This document shows positions 6,730 through 14,002 of a stretch of 17,927 nt of DNA, one piece after another. The DNA lies in the NCBI GenBank assembly GCA_964388965.1, contig CAYMCP010000072.1, forward strand, positions 1 to 17,927. The letters run 5' to 3'. The position numbers were made by a program, and so were the translations under genes. Position 1 is the stretch's first letter; each line of letters begins with the position of its first letter. This DNA comes from Albibeggiatoa sp964388965. GTDB lineage: Bacteria; Pseudomonadota; Gammaproteobacteria; Beggiatoales; Beggiatoaceae. Under the pieces are notes generated by a model. That model saw nothing but the letters and a program-made list of their open reading frames with translations. It had not been told where the DNA came from and searched no databases.

Positions 6730-8667
6730 TTAGCCTTTGACGGCACGATTATCAATCAAATCATCGACAACACTCGGATCAGCCAAAGTTGAGGTATCGC
6801 CTAACGCATCGACTTCATTGGCGGCAATCTTACGCAAAATACGACGCATAATTTTACCAGAACGTGTTTTAGGTAAACCCGGTGCCCATTGAATGACATC
6901 CGGTGAAGCAATAGGACCAATTTCCGCACGCACCAATTTAACCAAGTCTTTGCGTAATTCCTCAGTCGGCTCAACGCCTGCCATTAGCGTTACATAAGCA
7001 TAAATACCTTGACCTTTAATATCATGCGGATAACCAACAACTGCCGCTTCGGCAACTGCATCGTGTAGCACTAATGCGCTTTCCACTTCCGCAGTACCCA
7101 TACGATGCCCAGACACGTTAATCACATCGTCTACACGTCCTGTAATCCAATAATAACCATCGCTATCACGACGCGCACCGTCACCTGTAAAATAGTTACC
7201 GGGATAGGTTTTCAAATAAGTGTCGATGAAACGTTGATGATCACCAAATACAGTACGCATTTGACTTGGCCAAGGACGCTTAATAATTAAATTACCTTCT
7301 GTCGCACCTTCTAATTCTTCACCCTCATTGGACACGAGAGCAGGCTCAACGCCGAAAAATGGATGTGTTGCAGAACCCGGTTTCAATTTGGTTGCACCCG
7401 GCAATGGCGAGATTAAAATACCACCCGTTTCAGTTTGCCACCACGTATCTACGATTGGACATTTTTCTTTACCCACTACACGGTAATACCATTCCCACGC
7501 CTCTGGATTGATAGGCTCGCCGACTGAACCTAATAATTTAAGATCGCTTAAATTGCACCGATTTACAAAGTCTTCGCCTTGACCCATTAGAGCACGGATT
7601 GCAGTTGGTGCGGTGTAGAAGATATTAACATGATGTTTTTCACACACTTTCCAGAAACGGCTTGCATCGGGATAGGTAGGCACACCCTCAAACATCAAAG
7701 TTGTTGCACCATTTGCCAATGGACCGTAAACGATGTAGGAATGCCCTGTTACCCAACCCACGTCAGCAGTACACCAGTAAACATCACCGTCATGATAATC
7801 AAAAATGTATTTATGCGTCATCGCGGTGTATAGCAAATAACCACCTGTATTGTGTTGTACACCTTTTGGTTTACCAGTCGAACCAGAAGTATACAAAATA
7901 AATAAGGGGTCTTCTGCGTCCATTTCTTCGGGCGGGCAATCGGCGGATACTTTTGCCATTTCTTCGTGATACCATAGATCACGCCCGTCTTGCATCGGGA
8001 TTTCGCCATCGGTACGCTGTACGACGATTATTTTTTGTACACAAGTACCGTCGGCTGCTTTATCCACGTTCGTTTTTAAAGGCACACGACGACCACCACG
8101 TAAACCTTCATTCGCTGTAATGACAACTTTGCAATCAGAATCAATAATACGATCTTTTAATGCTTCTGGTGAAAAGCCACCGAATACGATAGAGTGAACA
8201 GCACCAATACGAGTACATGCCAACATTGCGGCGGCTGCTTCTGGAATCATCGGCAAATAAATACATACACGGTCGCCTTTTTGTACGCCTTGCGCTTTAA
8301 ACACATTAGCTAACCGACTGACTTCTTCATGTAATTCGCGGTAAGTTATTTTTTTATCATCACTGGGGTCGTCGCCTTCCCAAATGATCGCCACTTGATC
8401 GCCGCGTGTTTCCAGATGACGATCAACACAATTATAGGAAACATTAAGTTTTGCTCCCTCAAACCAACGGATTTTGCCTTCATGGTAATCCCAATCTTGC
8501 ACTGTATCCCACTTTTTAAACCAAGTTACAAATTCATCTGCTTGTTCAGCCCAGAAATTATCAGAATCATTAATTGAACGCTCATACATTTCCTGATATT
8601 TTTCAGTTGAAATGTGTGCTCTCGCTGCTGCGTCTGGAAGAATGTCGTAAATTTTTTCCTCTGACAT
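6730..8667 (-). CDS. acs: Acetyl-CoA synthetase (AMP-forming)
   Basis: This 645-aa enzyme carries the full ANL-superfamily motif set. These are the P-loop YTSGSTGKPKG (about residue 260), DTWWQTETGG, YFTGDGARRD, the hinge GRVDDVINVSGHR and the C-terminal PKTRSGKIMRR. Lys605 of that last motif is the catalytic lysine that is reversibly acetylated in this family. VFGGFSPEAL and TYPDASRFW are typical of acetate-specific members. It converts acetate, ATP and CoA to acetyl-CoA in the cytoplasm, the high-affinity acetate assimilation route. The start is supported by GAAGGAGA about 9 nt upstream. It is a single-gene unit: hisN is convergent and argC is divergent across 365 bp. Confidence 0.97.
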   Translation of the reverse strand: MSEEKIYDILPDAAARAHISTEKYQEMYERSINDSDNFWAEQADEFVTWFKKWDTVQDWDYHEGKIRWFEGAKLNVSYNCVDRHLETRGDQVAIIWEGDDPSDDKKITYRELHEEVSRLANVFKAQGVQKGDRVCIYLPMIPEAAAAMLACTRIGAVHSIVFGGFSPEALKDRIIDSDCKVVITANEGLRGGRRVPLKTNVDKAADGTCVQKIIVVQRTDGEIPMQDGRDLWYHEEMAKVSADCPPEEMDAEDPLFILYTSGSTGKPKGVQHNTGGYLLYTAMTHKYIFDYHDGDVYWCTADVGWVTGHSYIVYGPLANGATTLMFEGVPTYPDASRFWKVCEKHHVNIFYTAPTAIRALMGQGEDFVNRCNLSDLKLLGSVGEPINPEAWEWYYRVVGKEKCPIVDTWWQTETGGILISPLPGATKLKPGSATHPFFGVEPALVSNEGEELEGATEGNLIIKRPWPSQMRTVFGDHQRFIDTYLKTYPGNYFTGDGARRDSDGYYWITGRVDDVINVSGHRMGTAEVESALVLHDAVAEAAVVGYPHDIKGQGIYAYVTLMAGVEPTEELRKDLVKLVRAEIGPIASPDVIQWAPGLPKTRSGKIMRRILRKIAANEVDALGDTSTLADPSVVDDLIDNRAVKG

Positions 8668-9032
8668 CGCACTTATCTCCTTCGTTGGGTTGGTTTAATT
8701 GCTATTGTGAAGCTGAATAATCATCTACAGTTCCCCACAAAAACGTTTACATGAGTATTTTCTAATATTCTAAAGAATTACTAATTATTTCTATAACTTT
8801 TTTTTATTATAAACCAAAATTATTGGAATAAGGAAGCATCTTAATGACAATCTTATCAGATCAGCCATGATTTTTTTAATAGATAAGGGTAGATTGTTTC
8901 AATCACAAGAATTTAAAGTCAGATCAAAAAAGTTACGAATTACCAAGTATAGCAATGTTGTTAAATTAATTTTGCTGTTCATTAGATAATTTGTTACCTT
9001 TAGCACTCGATTTGGACTGTTATTAAATCAAG
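8668..9032. other. Intergenic region between divergent acs and argC
   Basis: This gene-free, very AT-rich stretch must hold both promoters. On the acs side only the AGGAG ribosome site is clear. On the argC side TTGCTG and TACCTT are separated by 17 bp just upstream of argC, a weak sigma70-like candidate. No CRP-like palindrome, ARG box or riboswitch could be identified with confidence. Confidence 0.5.
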
Positions 9033-10061
9033 ATGAAAATAAAAATTGGTATTGTTGGTGGTACAGGTTACACGGGTGTTGAGTTGCTAAGACTGTTAGT
9101 AAAACATCCTCAAGCGCAACTAGAAATTATTACTTCTCGCGGCGAAGCTGGTAAAGCGGTAAGCACATTATTTCCTAATTTGCGTGGTTATGTAGACTTA
9201 TGTTTTAACGAACCTGATTTTGATACTTTGAGTAAATGCGATGTTGTATTTTTTGCAACGCCTCATGCTACGGCGATGTATACCGTACCTAAATTGATTG
9301 AATCGGGTGTTAAAATTATTGATTTATCTGCGGATTTTAGAATTAAAAATGTAAAAACATGGGAAAAATGGTACAACGTCGAACATGCTTGCCCAGAATT
9401 AATTGATATAGCGGTTTATGGTTTACCAGAACTTAATCGTCAACAAATTACTCAAGCACAACTTGTCGCTTGTCCTGGTTGCTATCCCACTTCGATGCAA
9501 CTGGGTTTAATTCCCTTGCTTGAAGCAGATATTATTGATACACAAGATTTAATTGTAGATGCTAAATCTGGTAGCAGTGGAGCGGGACGTAAAGCATCGG
9601 TTGGTGGATTAATGGGCGAGGTAGGTGAAAGTTTCAAAGCTTATGCAACGCCTGGTCACCGCCACTTGCCCGAAACGATTGAAAGTTTAAATCAGATTGC
9701 ACAACATCCAATACAATTAACTTTTGTACCACATTTAGTGCCCATGATTCGCGGTATTCACGCCACGATTTATGCCAATCTAACTGCTCAACCCGTATTG
9801 CAAGATTTATTTGAGCAGCGTTACAAAAATGAACCGTTTGTTGATGTATTACCTCAAGGCAGTCATCCAGAAACGCGCAATGTACGTGGTGTCAACACTT
9901 GTCAACTAGCGGTACACCCATTACCAAATGGTAAAGTGGTGGTTTTATCAGTCATTGATAATTTAGTAAAAGGTGCGTCTGGTCAAGCGGTGCAAAATAT
10001 GAATATTATGTTTAATTTACCTGAAACGACTGGATTAGATAATATTGGTTTATTACCTTAA
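9033..10061 (+). CDS. argC: N-acetyl-gamma-glutamyl-phosphate reductase
   Basis: The 342-aa protein starts MKIKIGIVGGTGYTGVELLRLL, the NADPH-binding Rossmann motif of ArgC. It has FFATPHATAM, IDLSADFR and the active-site block CPGCYPTS, with Cys150 as the probable nucleophile that forms the thioester. SGSSGAGRK and PGHRHLPE (about 187-210) are also family hallmarks, the latter with the catalytic His. It reduces N-acetylglutamyl phosphate to the semialdehyde, the third step of arginine synthesis. The length is that of type 1 ArgC, with no fused kinase. No other arg gene lies nearby. The next gene, a membrane protein, starts about 100 bp downstream. Confidence 0.96.
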   Translation: MKIKIGIVGGTGYTGVELLRLLVKHPQAQLEIITSRGEAGKAVSTLFPNLRGYVDLCFNEPDFDTLSKCDVVFFATPHATAMYTVPKLIESGVKIIDLSADFRIKNVKTWEKWYNVEHACPELIDIAVYGLPELNRQQITQAQLVACPGCYPTSMQLGLIPLLEADIIDTQDLIVDAKSGSSGAGRKASVGGLMGEVGESFKAYATPGHRHLPETIESLNQIAQHPIQLTFVPHLVPMIRGIHATIYANLTAQPVLQDLFEQRYKNEPFVDVLPQGSHPETRNVRGVNTCQLAVHPLPNGKVVVLSVIDNLVKGASGQAVQNMNIMFNLPETTGLDNIGLLP

Positions 10062-10162
10062 TAACTTTATTCTAATTTCTGAAAATTTAAATTAAACGAA
10101 TTAACATATTTAAAATGATATTATAATTTTGCGCCAATAGATTTTTGGTGAGATACATTTAA

Positions 10163-10906
10163 ATGGCTAATACCTCGTCACATTATTCACCCAGTTATCT
10201 TCACAAAGAATATTCGACTGCTGAATTGCTACGTGATCCGCAAAAACGTGCAACCTATTACGAAATGTTAGAGTATTTCCATAATTTTCTTGATGTTTGT
10301 CAAGATAAGAGTTTGCGTAATTATTTAGTAGAGGTTTTAGAGCGTAATAATTATTTAGAGATGTTAAACGCTTATGATCGTTTGTTAGAAACTTATGAAA
10401 AATTGCACCCATTTGAAAATTTATCATTTCATTCTAAATCTAAATTTAATTCTTTAATTGGCATTACGTTAATCGCTATCGTTATGGCTGGAATATGGTT
10501 TTTTCTAGGCTATTTTGATGAACAAAGACAAGCTGATCCTTCATTTTTTAATGTTAAACCAATTATGACTGATGCAGTTGGTCATTCCAGTACAGTTGCA
10601 TTATATCCGGATTTTCAAGGTAATTTTGAAGGTATGATTGGTAACAACTTACAAATTAAAATGTTTTTACGTGCCAATAAAGGCAAGATATATGGGTTTT
10701 ATTTTTATACCAAATTTAGACGCAATATCCGCTTGGAAGGTATGATTAACGCTATCGGCGAAATCACTATGGATGGTTCGACGCGGGAAGAGGGTCATGT
10801 AGATGTTTTCAAAGTTCAGTTGATTCATTCTAGCAGATTGTACGGCACATGGTTTGACGCTAATGACGTAATGCGACAATTGCCGTTTAGAGCAGAACGA
10901 ATTTAA
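10163..10906 (+). CDS. Conserved-looking single-pass membrane protein, unknown function
   Basis: I do not recognise this 247-aa protein. Residues 1-95 are soluble, charged and predicted helical, with runs such as NYLVEVLERNNYLEMLNAYDRLLETYEKL that could form a coiled coil. Residues about 98-118 form one strongly hydrophobic membrane segment. The remaining 130 residues are beta-rich, with the pattern FxGxIGxNLQIKMxL then IYGFYFY...RLEGMI then GEITMDGSTREEG. This resembles small antiparallel sheet domains with repeated G-x-Y/F-Y and L-x-G turns. The positive charges before the segment suggest the N-terminal part is cytoplasmic and the sheet domain periplasmic. It follows argC by about 100 bp with its own probable start signal (GGTGAG), and it faces the convergent LysM gene. 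Confidence 0.7.
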   Translation: MANTSSHYSPSYLHKEYSTAELLRDPQKRATYYEMLEYFHNFLDVCQDKSLRNYLVEVLERNNYLEMLNAYDRLLETYEKLHPFENLSFHSKSKFNSLIGITLIAIVMAGIWFFLGYFDEQRQADPSFFNVKPIMTDAVGHSSTVALYPDFQGNFEGMIGNNLQIKMFLRANKGKIYGFYFYTKFRRNIRLEGMINAIGEITMDGSTREEGHVDVFKVQLIHSSRLYGTWFDANDVMRQLPFRAERI

Positions 10907-10929
10907 TGCTTACAATTAACTAACCGCTA

Positions 10930-11059
10930 TTTTTTCCTTATCCCAACGCTCTCCGTTAGGATGCAGCGTGGACGCTGGTGCGTCCAGTCGGGTGACGACG
11001 CAGTGCATCATGCAGTGCATCATCATAAGGAAAAATTTCGTTCTACGCACCTCGTAGAA
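10930..11059. repeat. Compound palindromic intergenic repeat block
   Basis: Between two convergent genes there is an outer inverted repeat (TTTTTCCTTAT 10931-10941 with ATAAGGAAAAA 11025-11035). Inside it is a perfect hairpin, TGGACGC-TGGT-GCGTCCA (10969-10986), and two tandem copies of GCAGTGCATCAT (11000-11023). Just outside is another perfect hairpin, TTCTACG-CACCT-CGTAGAA (11041-11059). Base composition is richer in G+C than the neighbouring genes. It looks like a REP/MITE-type element that may also end transcription from one side. Confidence 0.6.
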
Positions 11060-11104
11060 TGAACCACCGACGTACCAGCATCATGTAAAAAGTAATTATA
11101 ATAT

Positions 11105-12469
11105 CTACGGAATCAGTAATTTTTGTCCAGGGAAAACAGTATAAGGCGTACCAATACCATTCCAAATTGCGAGTTCATGCGTTGTCACATCATATTTTTT
11201 AGCAATACTAGATAAAGTTTCGTTATTTTCTACAATGTGATAACTCGGTGATTTTACTGCTAAAGGTATGGTCGGAGCTGTCACACGACTATTAGACAGT
11301 AAACTGTATGTTGTGTCAGTAGCAGGTGGTGGATTGTAATAATTAGATTGTGACGCTAAACCTGCGTTTGCTGACAGTGCCAAGCGTTGACCAACTGATA
11401 AATTATAAGGTGGATATAAATTATTCCAACCTGCCACTTGCTCTAGCGTATAACCATATTTCAAAGCAATACGGTATAAATTTTCACCAGCTTGTACGAT
11501 ATGATATTGTGCTGTTGTGCGTGGTGTGGTTGGTGCTGTTGTCGTGTTACTGCTGATTGTCAAACGTTGACCGAGACTTAACGGCGGATAAGGTGGATAC
11601 AAACCGTTAAGACTAGCTAATTGCTTAACATCCATATTATAGCGGCGTGAGATATTATACAAAGTATCGCCACGTTGTACGACGTGATAAAGAGGTGTAG
11701 CGTTAATTGGGGCTGCATTCATAGGGGGCGAAACAGTAGGCGTAGGTAAAACATTGCCATCGCTTACAATTAAACGTTGACCAATCACTAATGAGGAAGG
11801 CGAAATGCCTGCATTCCACGCTTGTAATTGTTGTACGGTTACGCCATACATTTTAGAAATACGGTACAATGTTTCACCAGCCTTGACAATATGATAGCTT
11901 GTGCCAATAGGCGTTGTCGGCGGTGGATTGTTATAGCCGTAATTTGGTGTTTGCGCTGGCGGTGGATTGTTATAGCCGTAATTTGGTGTTTGCGCTGGCG
12001 GTGGATTATTGTAACCAAAATCTGGTGCTGGTGGTGTTTTTACTGGATAAGTCATATTTGGTGAAGAAACTGGAGCAGACGGTCCTGAAACGGCTAAACG
12101 CTGTCCTACTCTTAAATCAGTTGGATTAATTCCCGGATTCCAACGCAGCAAATCGTTTGTTGTTACACCGTAAGTCAATCCAATGCGATATAAATTTTCA
12201 CCGGCTTGAACATAGTGATATGTTGTCATATTGTAATTAGGTGGTGTATTAGGCGTAGTTGTTATCGGCGTGTCCACTATGACAGGATTAGTTGATGGTA
12301 CTGGCGTATAGGGTTGTCCGGGCTCGGTCGGATAAGTCACGACTGGATTTGGATCATTGAAAACAGGGTTTGTTTCATTCTTAGCATAAGGGTCTAGGGC
12401 GCAACCATGCAAATACACTAGCACGATTAAGGCAATCAAGGTGCGTAGTTTTGTGAGATAGGCAAACAT
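11105..12469 (-). CDS. Outer-membrane-type lipoprotein with five LysM domains
   Basis: The 454-aa product has a lipoprotein signal: hydrophobic residues 10-20, then the lipobox YLHGC with Cys23 as the lipidated residue. A proline- and threonine-rich linker follows, then five LysM peptidoglycan-binding domains at about 84-128, 192-236, 262-306, 322-366 and 409-454. Each reads close to YHxVxxGExLYxIxxxYG...W...L.xGQxL. Between LysM1 and LysM2 lie repeats of the 13-mer GYNNPPPAQTPNY. No M23 peptidase, amidase or transglycosylase domain is present, unlike NlpD/EnvC-type proteins, so it is probably structural or scaffolding, tethering the outer membrane to peptidoglycan or recruiting a partner. 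NlpD homologues normally sit beside pcm/rpoS; that context is missing here. The frame is intact and the gene looks live. Confidence 0.88.
   Translation of the reverse strand: MFAYLTKLRTLIALIVLVYLHGCALDPYAKNETNPVFNDPNPVVTYPTEPGQPYTPVPSTNPVIVDTPITTTPNTPPNYNMTTYHYVQAGENLYRIGLTYGVTTNDLLRWNPGINPTDLRVGQRLAVSGPSAPVSSPNMTYPVKTPPAPDFGYNNPPPAQTPNYGYNNPPPAQTPNYGYNNPPPTTPIGTSYHIVKAGETLYRISKMYGVTVQQLQAWNAGISPSSLVIGQRLIVSDGNVLPTPTVSPPMNAAPINATPLYHVVQRGDTLYNISRRYNMDVKQLASLNGLYPPYPPLSLGQRLTISSNTTTAPTTPRTTAQYHIVQAGENLYRIALKYGYTLEQVAGWNNLYPPYNLSVGQRLALSANAGLASQSNYYNPPPATDTTYSLLSNSRVTAPTIPLAVKSPSYHIVENNETLSSIAKKYDVTTHELAIWNGIGTPYTVFPGQKLLIP
11922..12012 (-). repeat. 39-bp in-frame tandem repeat
   Basis: Two near-perfect copies (from 11922 and 11961) and the start of a third (from 12000) encode the 13-residue unit GYNNPPPAQTPNY of the LysM lipoprotein linker. 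The first two copies are identical at the DNA level or nearly so, which suggests recent expansion and likely length variation between strains. Confidence 0.85.
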
Positions 12470-12836
12470 ACGGCTTTAAACTCCAAATAAGGGATTATTA
12501 ACAAATAACTAGTGACTATTCTTGCATAAAGAAGTCTTGTAAATCAACCAAAACAGTTTTAGACGAGCACGAAGTGTTTGCCGAATTTTAGTCAAATGGG
12601 TAAGTAGAACTTTATTTGATAAATTTAGGAATTACACAGTTTTTCTCGTTTTCTCGTTCCTACATGGCAAGACTGTAAAAGAACTGTCTCAAGTCACCAA
12701 AACATCGTCCAAAAAACTATTTTTTATTGAAGTGGAGATTATTTCATGCAGACAAAAGGTTGAAGCTCCACTTGTACACTTAAAGTTCGCTTTTTGGACA
12801 GACACTACTAAACTGAGTTTGGTAGTGAGCTAAATA
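12470..12836. other. Gene-free stretch with nested inverted repeats
   Basis: No supported gene lies here. It holds a third copy of the TTCTCGTTC...GACTGTAAAA motif (12651-12680) and an outer inverted repeat GTCCAAAAA (12707-12715) with TTTTTGGAC (12791-12799). An inner one pairs AAGTGGAG (12730-12737) with CTCCACTT (12766-12773). A strong hairpin pairs CACTACTAAA with TTTGGTAGTG (12803-12827), with one G-T pair and a 5-nt loop. The last lies just past the vapC pseudogene stop and could be its terminator, but no U-run follows on that strand. Confidence 0.6.
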
Positions 12837-13207
12837 TCATTTTTTGTAGTATCTGACGTTTTCTAATTCTTGGAAATCATTATCTTGTGTCCAAATGGTT
12901 GCATCATATCTTTTTGATGTTGCGTAAATAATGCTGCTAAAGGTAATTTATATTGAACACCATAGAGTCCAGCATCAATTGATAGCATATCATCTAGTGA
13001 TACTATCTCGCCTTGTTGAATATAGGATATGGCTTGCAGGGCTGTATTTTCATCAGTTTGTCTGTAAATGACCTTAAATACTTCTGTCAATACAACAGTA
13101 GGAACAACCAAGTTTTCAATATCTTCAATGGGTTCTGCAAATATTTGTGCATTTTTTTCATCTGCAAAATAGGTAAGCCAAGCACATGAGTCTACAATAT
13201 TTTTCAT
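12837..13207 (-). pseudogene. vapC: VapC-type PIN-domain toxin, frameshifted
   Basis: The intact frame (start 13207) reads MKNIVDSCAWLTYFAD, with Asp6 as the first PIN acidic residue and Glu42 in LTEVFK as the second. It stays in family register to YKLPLA at residue 91 (about 12935). The original C-terminus then continues in another frame, beginning SIIYAT and ending DATIWTQDNDFQELENVRYYKK-type residues, to a stop at 12837-12839. The register fits loss of four bases that included the Asp codon of the LPLAD motif. The out-of-frame reading instead adds 23 unrelated residues and stops at 12863. PIN toxins cleave RNA using three or four acidic residues, so this one is expected to be inactive. Its start overlaps the antitoxin stop by 4 bp. 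Confidence 0.88.
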
Positions 13208-13410
13208 AAACGGTCTGGCTCGCGTTCAACTATTGTATCAATGCCTTTTAAAAATCCTCTCAGTTCTGTCATAGGTTTAATTGGTATGAGTTCAATTCTG
13301 CCTTGGTATAAAAGCACTTGTAATTTTTGTCCAGAAGTCAGGTTTAAAGATTGTCTGGCTTCTTCAGGAATGACTATTTGGAATTTAGGTGAAAGTTCAA
13401 CTGCTTGCAT
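13204..13410 (-). CDS. vapB: AbrB/SpoVT-fold VapB-type antitoxin
   Basis: The 68-aa product begins MQAVELSPKFQIVIPEEARQ, the swapped-hairpin AbrB DNA-binding motif (xxSPKxQIVIPxExR). It continues with LNLTSGQKLQVLLYQGRIELIPI and a short acidic/basic tail that would bind the toxin. The open frame extends to 13467, but the ATG at 13410 matches where the family starts. Its stop overlaps the vapC start (ATGA 13204-13207), the usual translational coupling of VapBC pairs. Such antitoxins neutralise the PIN toxin and repress their own operon. Because the toxin downstream is frameshifted, this antitoxin now has no local job, though it could still act on a related toxin elsewhere. Confidence 0.85.
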   Translation of the reverse strand: MQAVELSPKFQIVIPEEARQSLNLTSGQKLQVLLYQGRIELIPIKPMTELRGFLKGIDTIVEREPDRL

Positions 13411-13517
13411 GTTTGTGTCTCGATGTTGACTATTTGAAACAATAGGTATTTTGCTTGCCTTTGTCAAATCATCAAAGATGATTGGCAGGATGGATTGAAG
13501 TGGAGATTATTTCATAT

Positions 13518-13547
13518 CGTCACGAGTCAACTCTCGTCACGAGTCAA
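13518..13547. repeat. 13-bp tandem direct repeat
   Basis: CGTCACGAGTCAA occurs at 13518-13530 and again at 13535-13547, separated by four bases, immediately beyond the right copy of the 22-bp repeat and about 110 bp upstream of vapB. It could be an operator or merely repeat debris. Confidence 0.5.
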
Positions 13548-13555
13548 AATGAGAA

Positions 13556-13747
13556 TTGCTGGGATATTGCAAAAAATTAAGCTATTTAACATACTGTTTA
13601 ATGCGATTAACAGGACAATGTAAATGGAATGCTGAAACCTTAACACTTGAGAAATTTCAGATTGAGCATGTCGAAGAATTTAAAAATCACAATCCAAATG
13701 TAGCCTTACAAGAATTATCAAAAATAGTGGATACTGTACACTCATGA
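13556..13747 (+). pseudogene. Small unrecognised ORF, probable gene remnant
   Basis: This open frame of 63 codons has no clear ribosome site. The second half reads like real protein (KFQIEHVEEFKNHNP then VALQELSKIVDT), with amphipathic helical character and codon use like its neighbours. I do not recognise the family. It is flanked upstream by short repeats and downstream by another truncated gene start (13820), so it is probably the tail of a gene whose front was lost. A genuine short protein remains possible. Confidence 0.3.
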
Positions 13748-13819
13748 TAAAAAATTAAAAAAGTTTGCTAGAGATAGCATACAGGTTCTAAAAATTCCAG
13801 AGATTTAAAAGGCAAAATA

Positions 13820-13879
13820 ATGCGAAAAGATACGATTATTGAAGAAATTCATCAACACCGTGAAAATGCGGTGATGTAA
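13820..13879 (+). pseudogene. 5' fragment of a small antitoxin-like gene
   Basis: An ATG at 13820 opens a 19-residue frame, MRKDTIIEEIHQHRENAVM, then TAA. The first 15 residues resemble the start of a common family of small proteins (MxxDxIIxEIxxxRExxA...) found upstream of toxin genes such as PIN or RelE types. The family resemblance is from memory. The match stops 10 bp before the 76-bp palindrome at 13889, which suggests that the palindromic element or an associated deletion removed the rest. Confidence 0.4.
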
Positions 13880-13888
13880 TTTCAATTC

Positions 13889-13964
13889 GTAGGGTGTATA
13901 AACGCAGTGCCATACACCAAAATGTAGCACTTTCAGTGCATGGCGTTTTACTTACGCACCCTAC
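13889..13964. repeat. 76-bp palindromic element (GTAGGGTG ends)
   Basis: The element begins GTAGGGTG and ends CACCCTAC, with further imperfect pairing inside and a perfect central hairpin GCACT-TTC-AGTGC (13926-13938). The ends resemble the GTAGGGTGCGT-type palindromic repeats scattered through genomes of filamentous sulfur bacteria and cyanobacteria (from memory). It separates the antitoxin fragment from the HKD protein gene and provides a false upstream ATG (13940) for the latter. Confidence 0.7.
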
Positions 13965-14002
13965 ATTTATTTTGCGTGACATGTAATGAGGTAAACACAT
14001 AT

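Larger units (their letters stand above)
12726..13515. repeat. 22-bp perfect direct repeat flanking vapBC
   Basis: The identical 22 bases occur at 12726-12747 and 13494-13515 (core GAAGTGGAGATTATTTCAT), bracketing the vapB-vapC pair and little else. The copies are in the same orientation. This may be the footprint of insertion or of recombination that brought in the cassette. The coordinates given cover both copies and the DNA between. Confidence 0.7.

Noticed and set aside
11000..11023. Possible CRISPR-like short repeats
   Set aside because: Only two immediately adjacent 12-bp copies with no spacers. No CRISPR array or cas gene was seen anywhere in the window.
11828..12129. Two overlapping open frames antisense to the LysM gene with repeated residues
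   Set aside because: The repeats are shadows of the 39-bp coding repeat on the other strand.
13940..14002. N-terminal extension of the HKD protein
   Set aside because: The DNA is largely part of the palindromic element, and a better start with a ribosome site lies at 14003.
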